Shown here: in pieces, positions 8,211 to 16,361 of the stretch
How the letters are laid out: every line of letters begins with the position of its first letter
Position numbering within the stretch: the stretch's first letter is position 1
NCBI RefSeq assembly: GCF_011947225.1
Contig: NZ_JAATVW010000006.1
Span: 124,001-188,000, forward strand
Direction: 5' to 3'
Source of the DNA: Planosporangium flavigriseum
GTDB taxonomy: Bacteria; Actinomycetota; Actinomycetes; Mycobacteriales; Micromonosporaceae
DNA: 64,000 nucleotides
Translations under genes and position numbers: made by a program
The notes under the pieces: model-generated
Told to the model about the DNA's origin: nothing
Databases searched by the model: none
What the model saw: the letters and a program-made list of their open reading frames with translations, nothing else

Positions 8211-8251
8211 TGGTACGGGGGCGTACCAGTCGCACGGTACGCTGGCGTACC
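8211..8251. promoter_or_regulatory. Twin palindromic TetR operators
   Basis: GGTACGGGGGCGTACC (8212-8227) and GGTACGCTGGCGTACC (8236-8251) share perfect 6-bp arms around a 4-bp centre, spaced 24 bp centre to centre. They lie between the divergent P450 and TetR genes. Two matching sites at this spacing indicate binding of two TetR dimers, repressing both directions. Confidence 0.75.
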
Positions 8252-8289
8252 GTTGCATTCAAGGGCTTCACTGGGACGGGGGGTATACC

Positions 8290-8934
8290 GTGACCACGGT
8301 GACGACCGCACGACTCCAGCGCCTCGCGGAGAGGGCGGCGAGCGTGTCCGACGACGGGGGACCCTTCTGCCGGCGCCTGCTCGACGGCCTCGCCGAGTCG
8401 ATCGCGGAGGTGGGCTACCGCAACACCACGGTCGCCGACATCGTGCGCCGTGCGCGGACCTCGCGGCGGACCTTCTACGAGCACTTCTCCGACAAGGAGG
8501 CCTGCTTCGTCGCGCTGCTCACCGGCGCGAACACCGAGATGATCCGCCAGATCTCCGCCGCGGTCGACCCGAGCGTCCCCTGGGCGAGCCAGGTACGACA
8601 GGCGATCGAAGCCTGGATCGCGTCCGCCGAATCCGCGCCCGCGATCACGCTGAGCTGGATCCGTGACGTGCCCGCGCTCGGCGCGGGGGCACGCCGGCTG
8701 CAGCGCGACACGATGGAGGACTTCATCGTCATGATCGAGACACTGTGCGACACCGACGAGTGGCGCTCCGCCGGCGCCGGCCCGGTGTCCCGGCAGCTCA
8801 CGATCATGCTGCTCGGCGGGCTGCGCGAGTTGATCGCCGCCACCGTCGAGGACGGCGGACGCATCGGCGACGTCACCGAGGTCGCGGTGCAGGCGTCGAT
8901 GGCCCTGCTCGGTCCGCGCAGTCAGGGCGGCTAG
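8290..8934 (+). CDS. TetR-family transcriptional regulator
   Basis: 214 residues from a GTG at 8290 preceded by GGACGGGGGG; longer in-frame starts would run through the operators and are unlikely. The HTH is SIAEVGYRNTTVADIVRRA then TSRRTFYEHFSDKEACF, the TetR signature. The C-terminal ligand domain is of normal length. It is divergent from the P450 operon and overlaps by 4 bp the 3' end of the convergent nitrilase gene. It most likely represses the P450 operon and itself until a substrate-like ligand appears. Confidence 0.88.
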   Translation: MTTVTTARLQRLAERAASVSDDGGPFCRRLLDGLAESIAEVGYRNTTVADIVRRARTSRRTFYEHFSDKEACFVALLTGANTEMIRQISAAVDPSVPWASQVRQAIEAWIASAESAPAITLSWIRDVPALGAGARRLQRDTMEDFIVMIETLCDTDEWRSAGAGPVSRQLTIMLLGGLRELIAATVEDGGRIGDVTEVAVQASMALLGPRSQGG

Positions 8935-9845
8935 CTGGCCCGGACGTTGTTGCGGTACCAGCGGCGCCCGTGCAGTCGCTGGAAGTTCCAGGCGAACGCC
9001 GCGACCGGGCCGCGGCGGTGCAGCCAGAACGTGGGCGGGGGAGTGAGTGAGGGCTGCTGACGGCCCAGGGTGATGTCGGCGAGCACGATTCCCTCGCCGT
9101 CATGGCGGCTGCGCTCCGCGAGCACCGTGCCGTCGGCGTCCGTGATGAGCGCCGAGCCTTCGAAGTGACCCCGGTAGCGCATCGGCATCCACGGCATCGC
9201 GCACTCCAGGGTGCCGGCGTGGGCGGCGTGGATCACCGGCGCGCCGACGAAGCGCGCGAACGTCGCCGCGGCGGTCCGGGCGGTGGCCTCGTTGTCGCGC
9301 TCCCACCGGCGGTACCCCGGCATCCACGGCGGGACCGACCACCAGCCCGACCCGGCCATCACCAGGTCGACCCGCTCGCGCAGGCGGCGTACGGTCTGCG
9401 TGCGCATGAGCTCCCAGCACACCGCCGCGCCGATCGTGTGCGTACCGGCGTCGATCACACCGTCGTCGTGGCCGCCGACGTAGAACGCGTTCTCCCACAT
9501 CGTCGGCAGGTCCTTGTCGTGGACACCGATCACGCCGTCCGGTCCGGCGAGCACGTACTTGTTGCGGACGTGCCCGTCGGTGTCCGCGCACATGAACGAG
9601 CCGCCGACCATGGCCTCGAACCGCGCGGCGAGGGAGGTCAGCAGCTTGGTCGCCGGGCCGTCGATCGGCAGCGCGGTGTAGGCGAGGCGCTCGTCGAAGC
9701 CGATGCCGGTGGTGAAGAACTCGGGCAGCGCGATGATTTTCGCGCCGGCTTCGCCCGCCTGGGTCGCGAGGCGCTCACATGCGGCCAGGTTGGCGTCCAC
9801 ATCGGCCAGGACGGCTTCGAGTTGTACTGCGGCGACTTTGACCAT
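8931..9845 (-). CDS. Carbon-nitrogen hydrolase (nitrilase superfamily)
   Basis: 304 residues. The catalytic triad is visible: Glu42 (LPEFF), Lys111 (HDKDLP) and Cys143 (AAVCWELMR). The length matches single-domain nitrilase-family amidases or nitrilases; the substrate cannot be assigned. The ATG at 9845 gives the family start MVKVAAVQ; another ATG lies 9 bp upstream and neither has a clear ribosome binding site. Convergent with the TetR gene and apparently transcribed alone. Confidence 0.87.
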   Translation of the reverse strand: MVKVAAVQLEAVLADVDANLAACERLATQAGEAGAKIIALPEFFTTGIGFDERLAYTALPIDGPATKLLTSLAARFEAMVGGSFMCADTDGHVRNKYVLAGPDGVIGVHDKDLPTMWENAFYVGGHDDGVIDAGTHTIGAAVCWELMRTQTVRRLRERVDLVMAGSGWWSVPPWMPGYRRWERDNEATARTAAATFARFVGAPVIHAAHAGTLECAMPWMPMRYRGHFEGSALITDADGTVLAERSRHDGEGIVLADITLGRQQPSLTPPPTFWLHRRGPVAAFAWNFQRLHGRRWYRNNVRAS

Positions 9846-9895
9846 GGCCCACATGGTTGACAAGGTCGCCGGATTTGTAAAGAGCTGGCTCGACC

Positions 9896-10126
9896 CTACT
9901 GCTCGTCCTCGGGCGGCTCGGGTATCCCGGTGGCGGCGCCCCGGCTGGCTTCGCTGATGCCGCTGACGACCGGTCCGCCGGTACCGGTGCCCGGGTGACC
10001 GGCACCCGCGGTCGCCTGGCCGGGCTCCTCCTTGTACACCTTGCGCTTCGTCTGATCGCCGGGGGTGACGTTCATGCCGCCCTCGGCGCTCGAGGGAACT
10101 TTGTCGGGGCGTTCTTCGGTACTCAC
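9896..10126 (-). CDS. Small hydrophilic protein, unknown
   Basis: 76 residues from a GTG at 10126 preceded by GTGGGGAG. It is rich in Gly, Pro, Glu and Thr (SEASRGAATGIPEPPEDEQ at the end), with no membrane segment and no recognisable domain, so it is probably disordered. It resembles short uncharacterised proteins of Micromonosporaceae. It lies 50 bp upstream of the nitrilase gene on the same strand. The ribosome binding site and plausible codon use support it; function unknown. Confidence 0.6.
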   Translation of the reverse strand: MSTEERPDKVPSSAEGGMNVTPGDQTKRKVYKEEPGQATAGAGHPGTGTGGPVVSGISEASRGAATGIPEPPEDEQ

Positions 10127-10285
10127 GGTTGGCTCCCCACGATGTCCTCGATGAAGACCGTGCCCGGTGGGTCCGTGGCCAAACCCTCCGTATCGATCTC
10201 ACCCCTGGACCGACGCCGAGCGCGCACACTGAATGCCCGGGACCGACGGGTTGGCCGCCGGCCCCGGGCGGTCCGGTCTCAAAGA

Positions 10286-10696
10286 TCAGTTGTCGGTACC
10301 GGTCTCTTCAGGTTCGATGACCCGTACCGGCGTGTTCTTGTCGGTGGTGGTGCCGTCACCCAGCTGACCTTGCGAGTTGAGCCCCCAGGCACGGGCGGTG
10401 CCGTCGGAGCGCAGGGCCAGGCTGTGCAGAGCGCCGCCGGCGGCGGCGACCACATCGGTGAGAGCAGGGCTGCTCGGCAGCGCGCTACCGAGTCCATCGT
10501 CGGGCTCACCGCCCCGGTCGCTGTGCCACCCCGGTGTCGTTCCCGGGTCGACCGGGCCGCTGCTCGCGTACCCGCTCTGGCCGCCGGCCATGAGTAGCAC
10601 CGTGGCCAGCACCGACATGACGGCAACCACGGCGGATCGCCGGTATTTGCCGATCAGCACAAGAGGCGTCTTGTCTATTCCTTCTTCCGTGGGCAT
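10286..10696 (-). CDS. Exported protein with a single RCC1 repeat, probably truncated
   Basis: 136 residues from the ATG at 10696, downstream of AAGGAGGGAG. Residues about 15-40 form a signal or anchor segment (VVAVMSVLATVLLMAGG). The C-terminus holds one RCC1 repeat (HSLALRSDGTARAWG then NSQGQLGDGTTT) and stops after VRVIEPEE. RCC1 proteins need about seven repeats for the propeller, so this looks like the 5' end of a longer gene cut by a premature stop or deletion. No further repeats are found downstream on this strand. Confidence 0.6.
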   Translation of the reverse strand: MPTEEGIDKTPLVLIGKYRRSAVVAVMSVLATVLLMAGGQSGYASSGPVDPGTTPGWHSDRGGEPDDGLGSALPSSPALTDVVAAAGGALHSLALRSDGTARAWGLNSQGQLGDGTTTDKNTPVRVIEPEETGTDN

Positions 10697-10931
10697 CTGC
10701 CCATTTCTCCCTCCTTGAATGAGGACGCGGTAGCGCGATCGCCGCACGGCCCGGCATTCGGCAATTGAGTCAGGTGTATTAGTGGTCCACCTGCGACTCT
10801 GGTACGCGCGGCTTGACGTAACTCCGGCCGGCGTCGGCGGATTCATTCACGCGCCGTTGCCTTCCGGCGGCTGAGCGCCGCCCGTACTGTCATCGACAGA
10901 AGGTAATTTCTTCGTTACGTTGGAGGTTTCC

Positions 10932-11327
10932 ATGCGGCGCGTCGGACCGATTCTCGCCCTGGCCTCGGCACTCCTGCTCATCGCCTCACCAGCGTCGGCG
11001 TTCGCGCATAACGCCGTGCACAACGCGTACCTGCACGCCGTACTCGACGGGCTGACGTTCGCTGTCGTCGCCGCCCCCGTGGCGACGGCCCTGTTGTGGG
11101 GCGAGCGCCGCCGCGGGCTGCTGCTGGCTCTCGTCACCCTGGTTCAGCTACCGGTTGCGGTCATCGCCTTCGTTCCGATCGCCAATCCGCTACTGCACCT
11201 GATCCTGCTGCCGGCGGCGCTGGCGCTGACGGCCTTCTCGCTCTGGGCGGTACGCCGCCTGGGCCGTCAACCGGAAGGCGGCCGTCAGCCGGAGGGCGCC
11301 GGCGCGCTACGCCCGGCCGGGGACTGA
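10932..11327 (+). CDS. Small integral membrane protein, unknown
   Basis: 131 residues from the ATG at 10932 with GGAGG eight bases upstream. An N-terminal signal-like helix (ILALASALLLIASPASA) is followed by about three more hydrophobic helices (GLTFAVVAAPVATALLW, LLLALVTLVQLPVAVIAFV, LLHLILLPAALALTAFSLW) and a short polar tail. His residues follow the first helix (AHNAVHNAYLHA). No family is recognised. It stands alone; its 3' end overlaps the convergent gene at 11285 by 43 bp. Confidence 0.65.
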   Translation: MRRVGPILALASALLLIASPASAFAHNAVHNAYLHAVLDGLTFAVVAAPVATALLWGERRRGLLLALVTLVQLPVAVIAFVPIANPLLHLILLPAALALTAFSLWAVRRLGRQPEGGRQPEGAGALRPAGD

Positions 11328-11701
11328 GCGGGCAGGCTGGCTGGCTCGGTGGATAGGGGATCACCGAGCCAGCCGCCACGACCGTCGCCGACGGCGAAGG
11401 CCACGACCCGTTCCCCGTCCCGGACCACCCGGACATCCGGGCAGCCGGGCCGGGGCTCCTGCCACCCGCCGTCGACGCGCACGCTGTGCCAGCGGCAGTG
11501 GTCCTCGTCCACGAAGCCCCAGGCCAGCAACAAATCCTGGCCCCGGTAGCGGTAGCAACCCACCGACTCCACTCGGCCGGCGCAGGCCCGGCGCAGGAAC
11601 CGGGCCGACAGGCCGGGCACCGCCACGCCTTCGAACTCCGCGGCGTCGACCACCCGGTGGACTCGGAAGCCGGTCAGGTCGGGAATGTCCACGCGGCCCA
11701 T
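11285..11701 (-). CDS. Hypothetical protein
   Basis: 138 residues beginning MGRVDIPDLTGFRVHR. The composition is balanced (several Trp, Tyr, Phe, e.g. YRYRGQDLLLAWGFVDEDH), which favours real coding over a shadow, but I do not recognise a domain. The C-terminal ~25 residues are Pro/Ala-rich and overlap the convergent membrane-protein gene. No signal peptide or membrane segment. The start has no strong ribosome binding site. Confidence 0.5.
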   Translation of the reverse strand: MGRVDIPDLTGFRVHRVVDAAEFEGVAVPGLSARFLRRACAGRVESVGCYRYRGQDLLLAWGFVDEDHCRWHSVRVDGGWQEPRPGCPDVRVVRDGERVVAFAVGDGRGGWLGDPLSTEPASLPAQSPAGRSAPAPSG

Positions 11702-11722
11702 TCTCGGCCGAAACCGCCCGCC

Positions 11723-11878
11723 TCATGGTGAAAACCGGCAACTCAGAGCCTGCGCCAGGTCGGCTGTCAGGTCGTTGACGTCCTCCAGACCGATGGACAG
11801 CCGGACGAGGTCGGCGTCCGGGCGCGCCTCGGCCGGTACCGGGCGGTGCGTCAGGGACGCGGAGTGCTGGTTGCTCCC
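11723..11878 (-). pseudogene. C-terminal remnant of a cystathionine gamma-synthase/lyase-type PLP enzyme
   Basis: In one minus-strand frame the ~50 codons before the stop at 11723 read HSASLTHRPV, then DADLVRLSIGLEDVNDL and TADLAQAL. This matches the conserved C-terminal end of Cys/Met-metabolism PLP enzymes (HPASMTH...VRLSVGLEDVDDLIADL). The catalytic Lys and everything N-terminal are absent, and the frame upstream is unrelated. It is a short relic directly upstream of selA, marking a past deletion. Confidence 0.6.
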
Positions 11879-11945
11879 CGGTAGAGGTGTGCTGCCCGCA
11901 GCCGCCGACCGCCGACGGGCGTCCCGACAGTTGTAGTGTCTGGTT

Positions 11946-13268
11946 GTGTCAACGGCATCCCAGTCTCAGCCGCCGCCGGGGGATACACGGAGGCGCGTTC
12001 CGCGTACCGATGCCGTCCTCGCCGACCCGCGCCTCGCCGCCGCCACGGCGATGCTGGGCCGGCCTGCAGTCAAGGCGGTGGTGAACGCCGCGCAGGAGCG
12101 GGCCCGGCGCGGCGAGATCGCGCCTGAGGAGGTCGCCAACGCCGCGGCCGCCGCCCTGCCGCAGGGGCCGTCGAGCCTGCGCGGCGTCGTCAACGCCACC
12201 GGCGTGGTCCTGCACACCAACCTGGGCCGCGCTCCACTGTCACCCGTGGCGATCGCCGCGGTCGTCAAAGCCGCCGGCCACACCGACGTCGAACTGGACC
12301 TCACCACCGGCCGGCGGGCCCGCCGCGGTCGCGGCGCCCTCGACGCGCTGCGCGTCGCCGTCCCCGCCGCCGCTGGCGTGCACGTCGTCAACAACGGCGC
12401 CGCCGCGCTGGTGCTCGCCGCGACGGCCCTGGCAGCCGGCCGCGAGATCATCGTCAGCCGCGGTGAGCTGGTGGAGATCGGCGATGGGTTCCGCCTGCCC
12501 GCCCTGCTCGAATCAACCGGGGCGCGACTGCGGGAGGTCGGCACGACCAACCGGACCGCCCTCGCCGACTATGCGGCGGCGGTCGGGCCGGACACCGGCT
12601 TCATCCTCAAGGTGCACCCGTCCAACTTCGTCGTCTCGGGGTTCACCTCCGCCGTGGACGTAGCCGACCTGGCGACCCTCGGGGTCCCCGTCGTCGCCGA
12701 CATCGGCTCCGGCCTGCTCGCCCCCGACCCGCTGCTGCCCGACGAGCCCGACGCCGCGACGACCCTGAATGCCGGCGCGGCGCTGGTGACGGCCAGCGGC
12801 GACAAGCTCCTCGGCGGCCCGCAGGCCGGCCTGCTGCTGGGCGACGCCGACCTGGTGGAGCGGCTGCGCCGCCACCCCCTCGCCCGGGCGCTGCGCGTGG
12901 ACAAGCTCACCCTCGCCGCCCTCGAAGCGACGCTGCGCGGGCCTGAGCCGCCGACCTGGGTGGCGCTGCGTGCGGCGCCAGCTCAATTGCGGGTACGCGC
13001 GGAGCGGCTGGCCGACGCGCTGGACGACGTCGACGCAGAGGTCACCCGTACGGCGGCGGTCGTCGGCGGCGGTGGAGCGCCCGGACTGGAACTCGAGTCG
13101 TGGGCGGTGTCGCTGCCGGAGCGGCTCGCGCTGCCGCTGCGCACCGGTGAGCCGCCGGTGCTCGGCCGGGTCGAGCGTGGCCGGCTGCTGCTCGACCTGC
13201 GGTGCGTGCCACCAGACCTCGACGACGCCGTGGCCGCGGCGGTCAGGAAAGCGGCATGCACGTCATAG
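11946..13268 (+). CDS. selA: L-seryl-tRNA(Sec) selenium transferase
   Basis: SelA converts Ser-tRNA(Sec) to Sec-tRNA(Sec) using selenophosphate and PLP. The 440-residue product shows the family core: NATGVVLHTNLGRAPLS near residue 85, GRGALDALRVA, and the PLP lysine Lys287 in SGDKLLGGPQAG. The GTG at 11946 is the likely start; no strong ribosome binding site is seen. Its last 13 bp overlap selB, so the two are coupled. No selD, no intact selC and no Sec-containing gene are in the window; only a selC 3' fragment 8.3 kb upstream. Confidence 0.93.
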   Translation: MSTASQSQPPPGDTRRRVPRTDAVLADPRLAAATAMLGRPAVKAVVNAAQERARRGEIAPEEVANAAAAALPQGPSSLRGVVNATGVVLHTNLGRAPLSPVAIAAVVKAAGHTDVELDLTTGRRARRGRGALDALRVAVPAAAGVHVVNNGAAALVLAATALAAGREIIVSRGELVEIGDGFRLPALLESTGARLREVGTTNRTALADYAAAVGPDTGFILKVHPSNFVVSGFTSAVDVADLATLGVPVVADIGSGLLAPDPLLPDEPDAATTLNAGAALVTASGDKLLGGPQAGLLLGDADLVERLRRHPLARALRVDKLTLAALEATLRGPEPPTWVALRAAPAQLRVRAERLADALDDVDAEVTRTAAVVGGGGAPGLELESWAVSLPERLALPLRTGEPPVLGRVERGRLLLDLRCVPPDLDDAVAAAVRKAACTS

Positions 13269-15010
13269 CCACCGCCGGACACGTCGACCACGGCAAGTCC
13301 ACGCTGGTACGCGCGCTGACCGGGATGGAGCCCGACCGGTGGGCCGAGGAGCGCCGCCGCGGCATGACCATCGACCTCGGCTTCGCCTGGACCGCGCTGG
13401 ACTCCGGTGACGTGGTCGCGTTCGTCGACGTGCCCGGCCACGAGCGGTTCGTGCCGAACATGCTGGCCGGCGTCGGGCCGGTCCCGGCGGCGCTCGTCGT
13501 GGTCGCCGCCGATGAGGGGTGGATGCCGCAGTCCGCCGAGCACCTCGCCGCGCTCGACGCCCTCGGGGTACGCCACGGCCTGCTCGTCATCACCCGCAGC
13601 GACCTGCTCGACCCGTCCCTCGCCGCCGCCGACGCGCAGGAACGCATCGCGGCGACGTCTCTCGGTCAGGTCGAGACCGTCGCGGTCAGCGCTGTCACCG
13701 GCGCGGGCCTCGACGACCTGCGCGCCGCGCTGGGCCGGCTCGTCGCGCGGCTGCCCGAGCCCGACCTCGACGCGCCCGTACGGCTGTGGGTCGACCGGTC
13801 CTTCACCATCAAAGGCGCCGGCACGGTCGTGACCGGCACGCTCGGCGCGGGACGGTTGCGCTCCGGCGACGAGTTGGAGTTGGCCAGCGGTCGCCGGGTA
13901 CGGGTCCGCGGCCTGCAGTCGTTGGGCGCCGCCGCGGCGGACGTGGCCGCCGTGGCGCGGGTCGCGGTGAACCTCCGCGGCGTGGAGCGCGACGAGGTGG
14001 GGCGGGGGGACGCCCTCGTCACGCCGGGGCGCTTCCAGCTCACCGACGTCATCGACGTCCGGCTGGCCGGCGACCCGGTCGCCGACCTGCCGGCCACCCT
14101 GACCCTGCACGTCGGCTCGGCCGCCGCCGCGGTACGGGTACGGCCGTTGGGGGAGGACAGCGCCCGCCTGCGGTTGGCCACCGCGCTGCCCCTGCGCATC
14201 GGTGACCGGGCGCTGCTGCGTGACCCGGGCCGCCACCACGTCGCCGGCGGGGTGACCGTCCTCGACGTGTCGCCGCCGCCGCTGCGCCGCCGGGGAGCCG
14301 CCGCGCTCCGCGCCCGCGAGCTGTCCACGATGGACGGCAGCCCGTCGGAGGCGGGCGAGCTGCGCCGCCGGGCCCTGGTGCGGCGCTCTTCGCTGGAGCG
14401 GATGGGTGTACGGGTGACGGCGGCGCCGGTCGCCGGTGACTGGCTCGCCGACCCCGACCACTGGTCGGCGCTGCGCCAGCGGCTCAACGCGGAGGTGACC
14501 CGCTACGTCTGCGCACATCCCCTGGAGGTCGGCGCGCCGGTAGAGGCGCTGCGGCACGCCCTCGACCTGCCCGACCGGGTCCTCGTCGACGCGCTCGTCG
14601 CCCCGCCGCTGGTGGCCCGCGACGGCCGGATCGGCGTGGCGGGGCAGGGGGACGCGCTGCCGGAGCGGGTGGCCCGGGCCGTCGACCGGGTCCGGCTCGA
14701 CCTGGCCGGCCAGCCGTTCCACGCCCCGGAGGCGGCCCGCCTCGCCGAGCTGGGCCTGGGGCCACGCGAACTGGCGGCGGCGGTACGCGCCGGAGCCCTG
14801 CTGCGCGTCGCCGACGGCGTCGTCCTGCTGCCCGGCGCGGTCGAGGAGGCGGTGGCCGTCCTGGCCGGCGTGCCGCAGCCGTTCACGCTCAGCGACGCCC
14901 GGCAGGCGCTCGGCACGACCCGGCGGGTGGCGGTGCCGCTGCTGGAGCTACTGGACCGGCGGGGCGCCACCCGGCGGCTGCCCGACGACCGCCGGGTCAT
15001 CGCACCGTAG
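13256..15010 (+). CDS. selB: Selenocysteine-specific elongation factor SelB
   Basis: 584 residues from the ATG at 13256 (MHVIATAGHVDHGKST). The P-loop is GHVDHGKS at residues 8-15, the G3 motif is DVPGHE, and the EF-Tu-like domains II-III follow. The C-terminal ~220 residues form the winged-helix repeats that bind the SECIS element (LGLGPRELAAAVRAGALLRVADGVVL near the end). SelB brings Sec-tRNA(Sec) to UGA codons. Slightly shorter than E. coli SelB (614). Translationally coupled to selA by a 13-bp overlap. Confidence 0.93.
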   Translation: MHVIATAGHVDHGKSTLVRALTGMEPDRWAEERRRGMTIDLGFAWTALDSGDVVAFVDVPGHERFVPNMLAGVGPVPAALVVVAADEGWMPQSAEHLAALDALGVRHGLLVITRSDLLDPSLAAADAQERIAATSLGQVETVAVSAVTGAGLDDLRAALGRLVARLPEPDLDAPVRLWVDRSFTIKGAGTVVTGTLGAGRLRSGDELELASGRRVRVRGLQSLGAAAADVAAVARVAVNLRGVERDEVGRGDALVTPGRFQLTDVIDVRLAGDPVADLPATLTLHVGSAAAAVRVRPLGEDSARLRLATALPLRIGDRALLRDPGRHHVAGGVTVLDVSPPPLRRRGAAALRARELSTMDGSPSEAGELRRRALVRRSSLERMGVRVTAAPVAGDWLADPDHWSALRQRLNAEVTRYVCAHPLEVGAPVEALRHALDLPDRVLVDALVAPPLVARDGRIGVAGQGDALPERVARAVDRVRLDLAGQPFHAPEAARLAELGLGPRELAAAVRAGALLRVADGVVLLPGAVEEAVAVLAGVPQPFTLSDARQALGTTRRVAVPLLELLDRRGATRRLPDDRRVIAP

Positions 15011-15110
15011 CCGCCGCGGCGCCGGCGCGGGTGGAGTTGACATTGCCACCGGAAGGTACGAGATTGCACACCACCAGCTGACCTGTCCGAGGCACGGAGG
15101 TTGCGTCACA

Positions 15111-16019
15111 GTGCGCCTGACCCGGTCGACCACTCACACCGTGTGGGATCGCGCCATCCCGCCCGCCGCGCGCGTCGTCCCGGGCGACGAGGTGACGGTC
15201 GAGGTCGCGAACTCCTCCGGGGGCCAGCTGGCCAAGGACTCCACCGTCGCGGACGTGGCGACGCTGGACTTCAGCAACGTCAACCCGGTGACCGGGCCGC
15301 TGGCGGTCGACGGGGTGGAGCCCGGCGACGTACTCGTCGTGGACATCCTCGACATCGACGTGGACAGCTGGGGGTGGACGGCGAACATCCCCGGTTTCGG
15401 CCTGCTCGCCGACGACTTCCCAGACGCTCACCTGCGCATCTCATCGATCTCGGCCGGGTCAGTCGAGCTGCTGCCTGGGCTCGTCCTCCCCAGCGTCCCG
15501 ATGATCGGCACCATCGGCGTCGCGCCGCCGGCTGCTGAGCCCGCGTCGGTCGTCGTGCCCACCCGATTCGGCGGCAACATGGACATCCGCCACGTGACAG
15601 CCGGCGCGCGGCTGCTGCTGCCTGTCGGCGTGCCCGACGCCCTGCTGTCCCTTGGCGACACCCACGCCGCCCAGGGAGACGGCGAGATCTGCGGCACCGG
15701 CATCGAGACAAGTTCGGTCGTGCGGTTCCGCGTGGACGTCATCCGCGGCCGAGCACTGGCGTTCCCGATCGTCGAGACCGACCCGCGCACCGCCCGGGCG
15801 GGGCGGGCAATCGCCGTCACCGCGATCGGCCCGGATCTCATGCAGGCCACCCGGGACGCGGCACGCGGGCTGGTGGACGAGATCGTGCTGCGCACCGGCC
15901 TGGCCCCGCTGGACGCCTACCTGTTCGCCAGCGTCGCCGCCGACCTGAAGATCTCCGAGGTCGTCGATGCCCCGAACTGGGTGGTCTCGATGCACGTCGA
16001 GCGTGACCTGCTCACGTGA
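15111..16019 (+). CDS. Acetamidase/formamidase family protein
   Basis: 302 residues from a GTG at 15111 with ACGGAGG about 10 bp upstream. Family motifs: NPVTGPLAVDGVEPGDVL, a GNMDIRHVTAGARLLLPV segment and LGDTHAAQGDGEICGTGIE, which carries metal/active-site residues of FmdA/AmdA. It would hydrolyse a short amide such as formamide or acetamide to ammonia and acid. It follows selB by 100 bp on the same strand but with its own ribosome binding site; a functional link to selenium metabolism is not evident. Confidence 0.88.
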   Translation: MRLTRSTTHTVWDRAIPPAARVVPGDEVTVEVANSSGGQLAKDSTVADVATLDFSNVNPVTGPLAVDGVEPGDVLVVDILDIDVDSWGWTANIPGFGLLADDFPDAHLRISSISAGSVELLPGLVLPSVPMIGTIGVAPPAAEPASVVVPTRFGGNMDIRHVTAGARLLLPVGVPDALLSLGDTHAAQGDGEICGTGIETSSVVRFRVDVIRGRALAFPIVETDPRTARAGRAIAVTAIGPDLMQATRDAARGLVDEIVLRTGLAPLDAYLFASVAADLKISEVVDAPNWVVSMHVERDLLT

Positions 16020-16115
16020 CCGACGCGGCCGAGCCGCAGACCTGATTGGGTTTTGCCGCTCGCGGGTATGGATGCATCGACCGTTGGATATTCCCTCTCG
16101 AAGGAGAGTACTGCC

Positions 16116-16355
16116 ATGGGTATCGGTGGAAGCATCCTGCTGATTGTTATCGGCGCGATCCTGACGTTTGCCCTGAATGTTCAGCTCGGCGCCGTCAACC
16201 TCGACCTGGTCGGCTGGATCATGATGGCCGCCGGTCTGCTCGGTCTGATCATCACCACCTACATCTGGAGCAGCCGGCGCCGTACGGTCGTCTCCGAGGG
16301 CCCCGCCGGCTACCGTCGGGTCGAGGAGCGCACCGACCCGTACGAGCCGATGTAA
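16116..16355 (+). CDS. DUF6458-type small membrane protein
   Basis: 79 residues from the ATG at 16116, with AAGGAGAG at ideal distance; an upstream in-frame ATG lacks a site. Two membrane helices: GGSILLIVIGAILTFAL (after MGI) and LVGWIMMAAGLLGLIITTYIW, separated by the polar linker NVQLGAVNLD, then a basic and acidic tail. This is the actinobacterial DUF6458 pattern; function unknown. Monocistronic and convergent with transketolase 6 bp away. Confidence 0.8.
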   Translation: MGIGGSILLIVIGAILTFALNVQLGAVNLDLVGWIMMAAGLLGLIITTYIWSSRRRTVVSEGPAGYRRVEERTDPYEPM

Positions 16356-16361
16356 CGGCCC

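Noticed and set aside
10127-10190. A ~19-codon leader peptide coupled to the small gene at 9896
   Set aside because: Its TTG start is only two bases from the putative ribosome binding site, too close; no other support.
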